DNA of 35,427 nt from Amphimedon queenslandica (lineage: Eukaryota > Porifera > Demospongiae > Haplosclerida > Niphatidae), in contig NW_003546294.1 in the NCBI RefSeq assembly GCF_000090795.2, forward strand, positions 195,576 to 231,002, given 5' to 3'. Made by a program: the position numbers and the translations under genes. Below, piece by piece: positions 33,001 to 35,427 of this stretch. The notes beneath the pieces are model-generated. The model did no database searches. It saw only the letters and a list, made by a program, of their open reading frames with translations, and was not told where the DNA came from. The stretch's first letter is position 1. Every line of letters begins with the position of its first letter.

Positions 33001-35366
33001 TTTTAAAAGAGCTTCAAACATTTTTGTAATAGAACGTTATACTAATAAACAAGTTGATGGACCTTTTCTGCTAAGTCAAGCGACCTCTGATGCTAATTAA
33101 GTATCCAGCTGTATTTTTATAGTCTCATGTTAGTTAGATTAGAATAAGGGAGGCTTTTCTTTTAGGCTCTCTTGGTGTTACCAACTCAAAATAGTGCTTA
33201 ATCTTTGAAATTGTGCTTATAAGCACTATCAAAGCAAAGTGCTGAAGCACAAGCATTTGTGCTTTAGTGAGATTAAGTACTTGAAAGCATTGTAGGCATT
33301 TTCAAAAATGTGCTTAAATCACTTTTAAGCACAAGCACTTGTAAGTGCTTGCCCCATCCCCGAGTCATGTACATGTACATGTGTATGTGTAGTATAACAC
33401 AAATCATTTACTTTTACTGTAAAGACTCTGAGCTGTAGTTTATATTTAGACTTGTAGATATGTGAATTAAAATTTTGCATTTGTATTACATGTGTACATG
33501 TACATGTAACTCTGCTCTGTCTAATAGTCAGTGACAGTTTTTTGTTGTATTTCGCTGATTACACACGGAGCTATAGCATGTACTTTAATGAAAAGGATTG
33601 TGGATGGATCTTAATAACATCCCAGTCTTCCTTAATAGAGTAACAACTGTCAATATTAGCAATTAATGATAATATTATTTTATTATTATTATTATTATTA
33701 GTTTTATTAATTGATATGCTCTATTTTTCTTATCTCCAGGTCACAAAAAGTAGATTCATCTTCAACATCTCAAGCTAAACCCTCTCTCCATCTTACATCA
33801 CTTATCCCTCCTCCCTCCTCCTCCTCTTTCTCTTCCCCCCAGCAAGAAACCGACTCAACCGCAACCAGCAGCAACAAAGAGAACGAGAAAGGAAGTTGGC
33901 TGACCAAAGAACAAGTGGCCGAGTTCTCAAAAATCTTATTTAAGTGTATAAAGCCAATAGGGGATCCAGAGTTTAGGATAACAGATGATATAGCAACTCA
34001 CACCATCACATTAAAGATAGACATGACCGCCATTGATCTGAGGCATGCCGAAGCACTTTGTACGAGCGAGCAAGTACACAAGTATGAAGGACTGGGGCTA
34101 AGGAGGGAGGAGATTGCTGAGGTGGCCCTCAAGCTGAATGCTATCAAGCATCTTGGCATCAGTCTCCGTATTGATGATCTTTTTGATGAGCATGGGTTCA
34201 TGGTCGTTGATGGGAGTGAGATCCAGCAGGAGGAGAGAGAAGACGCTGTGTATTTTGTTGAAGACGGTCGCAACTCCATCAAAGGAAAAGAGAAACTATT
34301 GGCAGAGGAACTGGCTCGCTCTGAGCTAGTTGACTTGTTAGCTGAGAAAGAGCGAGTGATAGAGAGGGAGAACAGCGAGAGAGGGGAAGGAAGGGAGACC
34401 GACCTTCTCCAGAGCATGACGATGAAGATTAGATTCATGAAGAGCGTCGTGAACGAGGAGGTCCGGTCTAGACTGATATCGGACAGCGAACAGGTCATGT
34501 TTGAATCGTGTGATCAAGTTCAGATGAAGCTGACGCAGTTAGAGTTGAACACCGTTCGATTGATGTGTACCTCAAACTCTTCGTCTTCGTCTTCACTGGC
34601 ATCTAATCTCGGGATGATTAACACATGTAAGAGAAAAGAGGCGGGGCCTGAGAAATACATGCATGCCGATGCCCACCAGCCATTTATGGATCTGCTATTG
34701 GAACAGCAGCAGGGAAAGGCCTCGGAGTTTGTTCCCAAGGGAGAGGAGGAGGAGGAGAGGGAGGGAGAAGGGAAGAAGGAGAGAAAGGAAGGGAAGAGAA
34801 GGAAGAAGGATGAGCTGGTCCTTGGTCAGTCGACTGTGCTCTCTGTGTCTATGAGGAATCAAAACTGTCAGTGTTTTGCTTGTATCGGTGCTGTTGCTGC
34901 CCAGCAAACTGATGTAAGTGCAAGTTGTTTTTGCCATGAGACCGTGACCATAGTTGACCCATGGCTGGTCATTGATAAATATTGATTCCCTTGCATGTAC
35001 ATGTGTGTGTTGTGTTGTAGAAAGTTTTAGCTGATTCTGAAGTTTTTTTGAGCTATGGTCATTTAAAAGAATAAGCCAAGTAAGACAAAATAAGTAAACT
35101 AAGATAAGTAAGATAAATGTTAAGTCAGTTTTAGATTGTAGTAACACATCAGGCTGGAAAAATACTTAACTTTTCATGGCGTTGCCTCTCAAATTGGATT
35201 TTTACTCAAATGTTTATAACATTGCAAAAGCATTTTAAAACAACTGCTATAAACACAGAGTCGTAGACTAGAGTCTTCCTCATTTAAATCTGTTTTTATG
35301 AAACTGTTATTCATTGGTCTGTGTTTACACAGCAACAGCAGCAACCTTTTATGTTTATCTCCACAG
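30065..35366 (+). CDS. FAM193-like Cys-motif nuclear protein, 3' end beyond window
   Basis: Exons: 30065-30217, 30357-30432, 30493-30512, 30593-30741, 30798-30910, 30967-31075, 31195-31351, 31424-31611, 31884-31977, 32292-32354, 32442-32588, 32648-32694, 33740-34913, 35333-35366; phases agree and the frame is open at the last donor. A basic N-terminus (KRKGKKKKRRS) precedes a CVIC...CEAC zinc-ribbon-like pair and CNCAAC. A helical domain follows (RKLCSRDPHQFFQRLETLAR, EYLLEVKVRLLEQL, LPLIIAQLR), with a Pro-rich linker, a long charged region with coiled-coil character, a Glu/Arg/Lys tract and CQCFACIGA. The Cys motifs and helical block recall FAM193A/B (IRIZIO) from memory. Exon 10 is the least certain. 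The start could be 29912. Confidence 0.55.
32885..33365. repeat. intronic element dense in AAGCACTT/AAGTGCTT motifs
   Basis: It fills half of intron 12 of the FAM193-like gene. More than ten imperfect copies of AAGCACTT, TGCTTAA and their complements occur in both orientations. The ends, AGGTCGGGGTCAA and, reverse-complemented, GACTCGGGGATGGGG, are weakly inverted. Probably a degenerate inverted-repeat transposon; the RNA would fold extensively. Confidence 0.55.
34914..35332 (+). other. last complete intron of the FAM193-like gene
   Basis: AT-rich, without recognised coding sequence. A TACATGTACATG motif sits near 34995 and an AAGTAAG/ATAAGTA tandem run at 35077-35115. After 35366 a normal donor (GTAAGT) follows, and the window ends in a CT tract and a TA tract. 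Confidence 0.5.
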
Positions 35367-35427
35367 GTAAGTACAGGAAAAGTAATTCATTGCCCTCTCT
35401 CTCTCTCTATATATATATAATATGTAA

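Noticed and set aside
33998-34498. 166-aa minus-strand ORF, Ser-rich
   Set aside because: Mirror of the charged long exon of the FAM193-like gene, without splice partners.
34695-35147. 150-aa minus-strand ORF with Leu-rich C-terminus
   Set aside because: The Leu/Pro/Ser run is the complement of the GAG/AAG tract in the FAM193-like exon, and the rest lies in an intron.

Overview
This is nuclear DNA of an animal with a very compact, AT-rich genome. Sixteen intron-containing protein genes, plus the 5' tip of another at the left edge, lie in 35 kb. Most introns are about 42-60 bp with clean GT-AG ends, and gaps between genes are mostly 60-420 bp. Several families (TERB1, RHNO1, LASP, BORCS5, MLX) are animal or holozoan. 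Short introns, tight spacing and abundant small intronic transposon relics suggest an early-branching animal; a demosponge similar to Amphimedon is my best guess, by inference only. Gene models were spliced by hand using GT-AG sites, phase continuity and remembered human orthologues.

Layout, left to right (strand): signal-peptide gene running off the left edge (-); TERB1-like meiotic telomere protein (-, 602-4815); API5 (+, 4964-8795); CNPY2-like ER protein (-, 9090-10020); RHEB GTPase (+, 10292-11779); MLX bHLH-zip factor (-, 11989-13332); LASP LIM-nebulin-SH3 protein (+, 13546-15559); cathepsin D (+, 15901-18705); RHNO1-like 9-1-1 clamp partner (-, 18842-19504); SMARCE1/BAF57 (+, 19630-21436); MSMO1 sterol C4-methyl oxidase (-, 21566-22768); unidentified coiled-coil protein (+, 22979-24547); two tandem retinol-dehydrogenase-like SDR genes (-, 24701-25955 and 26269-27345); BORCS5 (+, 27409-28568); His/Pro-rich protein (-, 28986-29720); FAM193-like zinc-ribbon protein (+, 30065 to beyond the right edge).

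Strands alternate almost perfectly, so genes form head-to-head pairs sharing 63-344 bp promoters and tail-to-tail pairs with short gaps. The main departures are LASP-cathepsin D in tandem and a recent ~1.4-1.5 kb tandem duplication. That duplication copied one SDR gene, its divergent promoter and the 5' end of BORCS5. It left a broken BORCS5 start region that still reads as a 35-codon spliced ORF with an N-myristoylation-type beginning.

The strongest points for follow-up are the intact TERB1 architecture (armadillo, TERB2-binding motif, C-terminal Myb), the RHNO1 candidate with the WVSPxFD clamp-binding motif, the BORCS5/SDR duplication with its chimeric ORF, a His-cluster protein without recognised homologue, a 42-nt translatable intron in MSMO1, and several classes of intronic MITE-like elements. 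No tRNA, rRNA or CRISPR sequence was seen.
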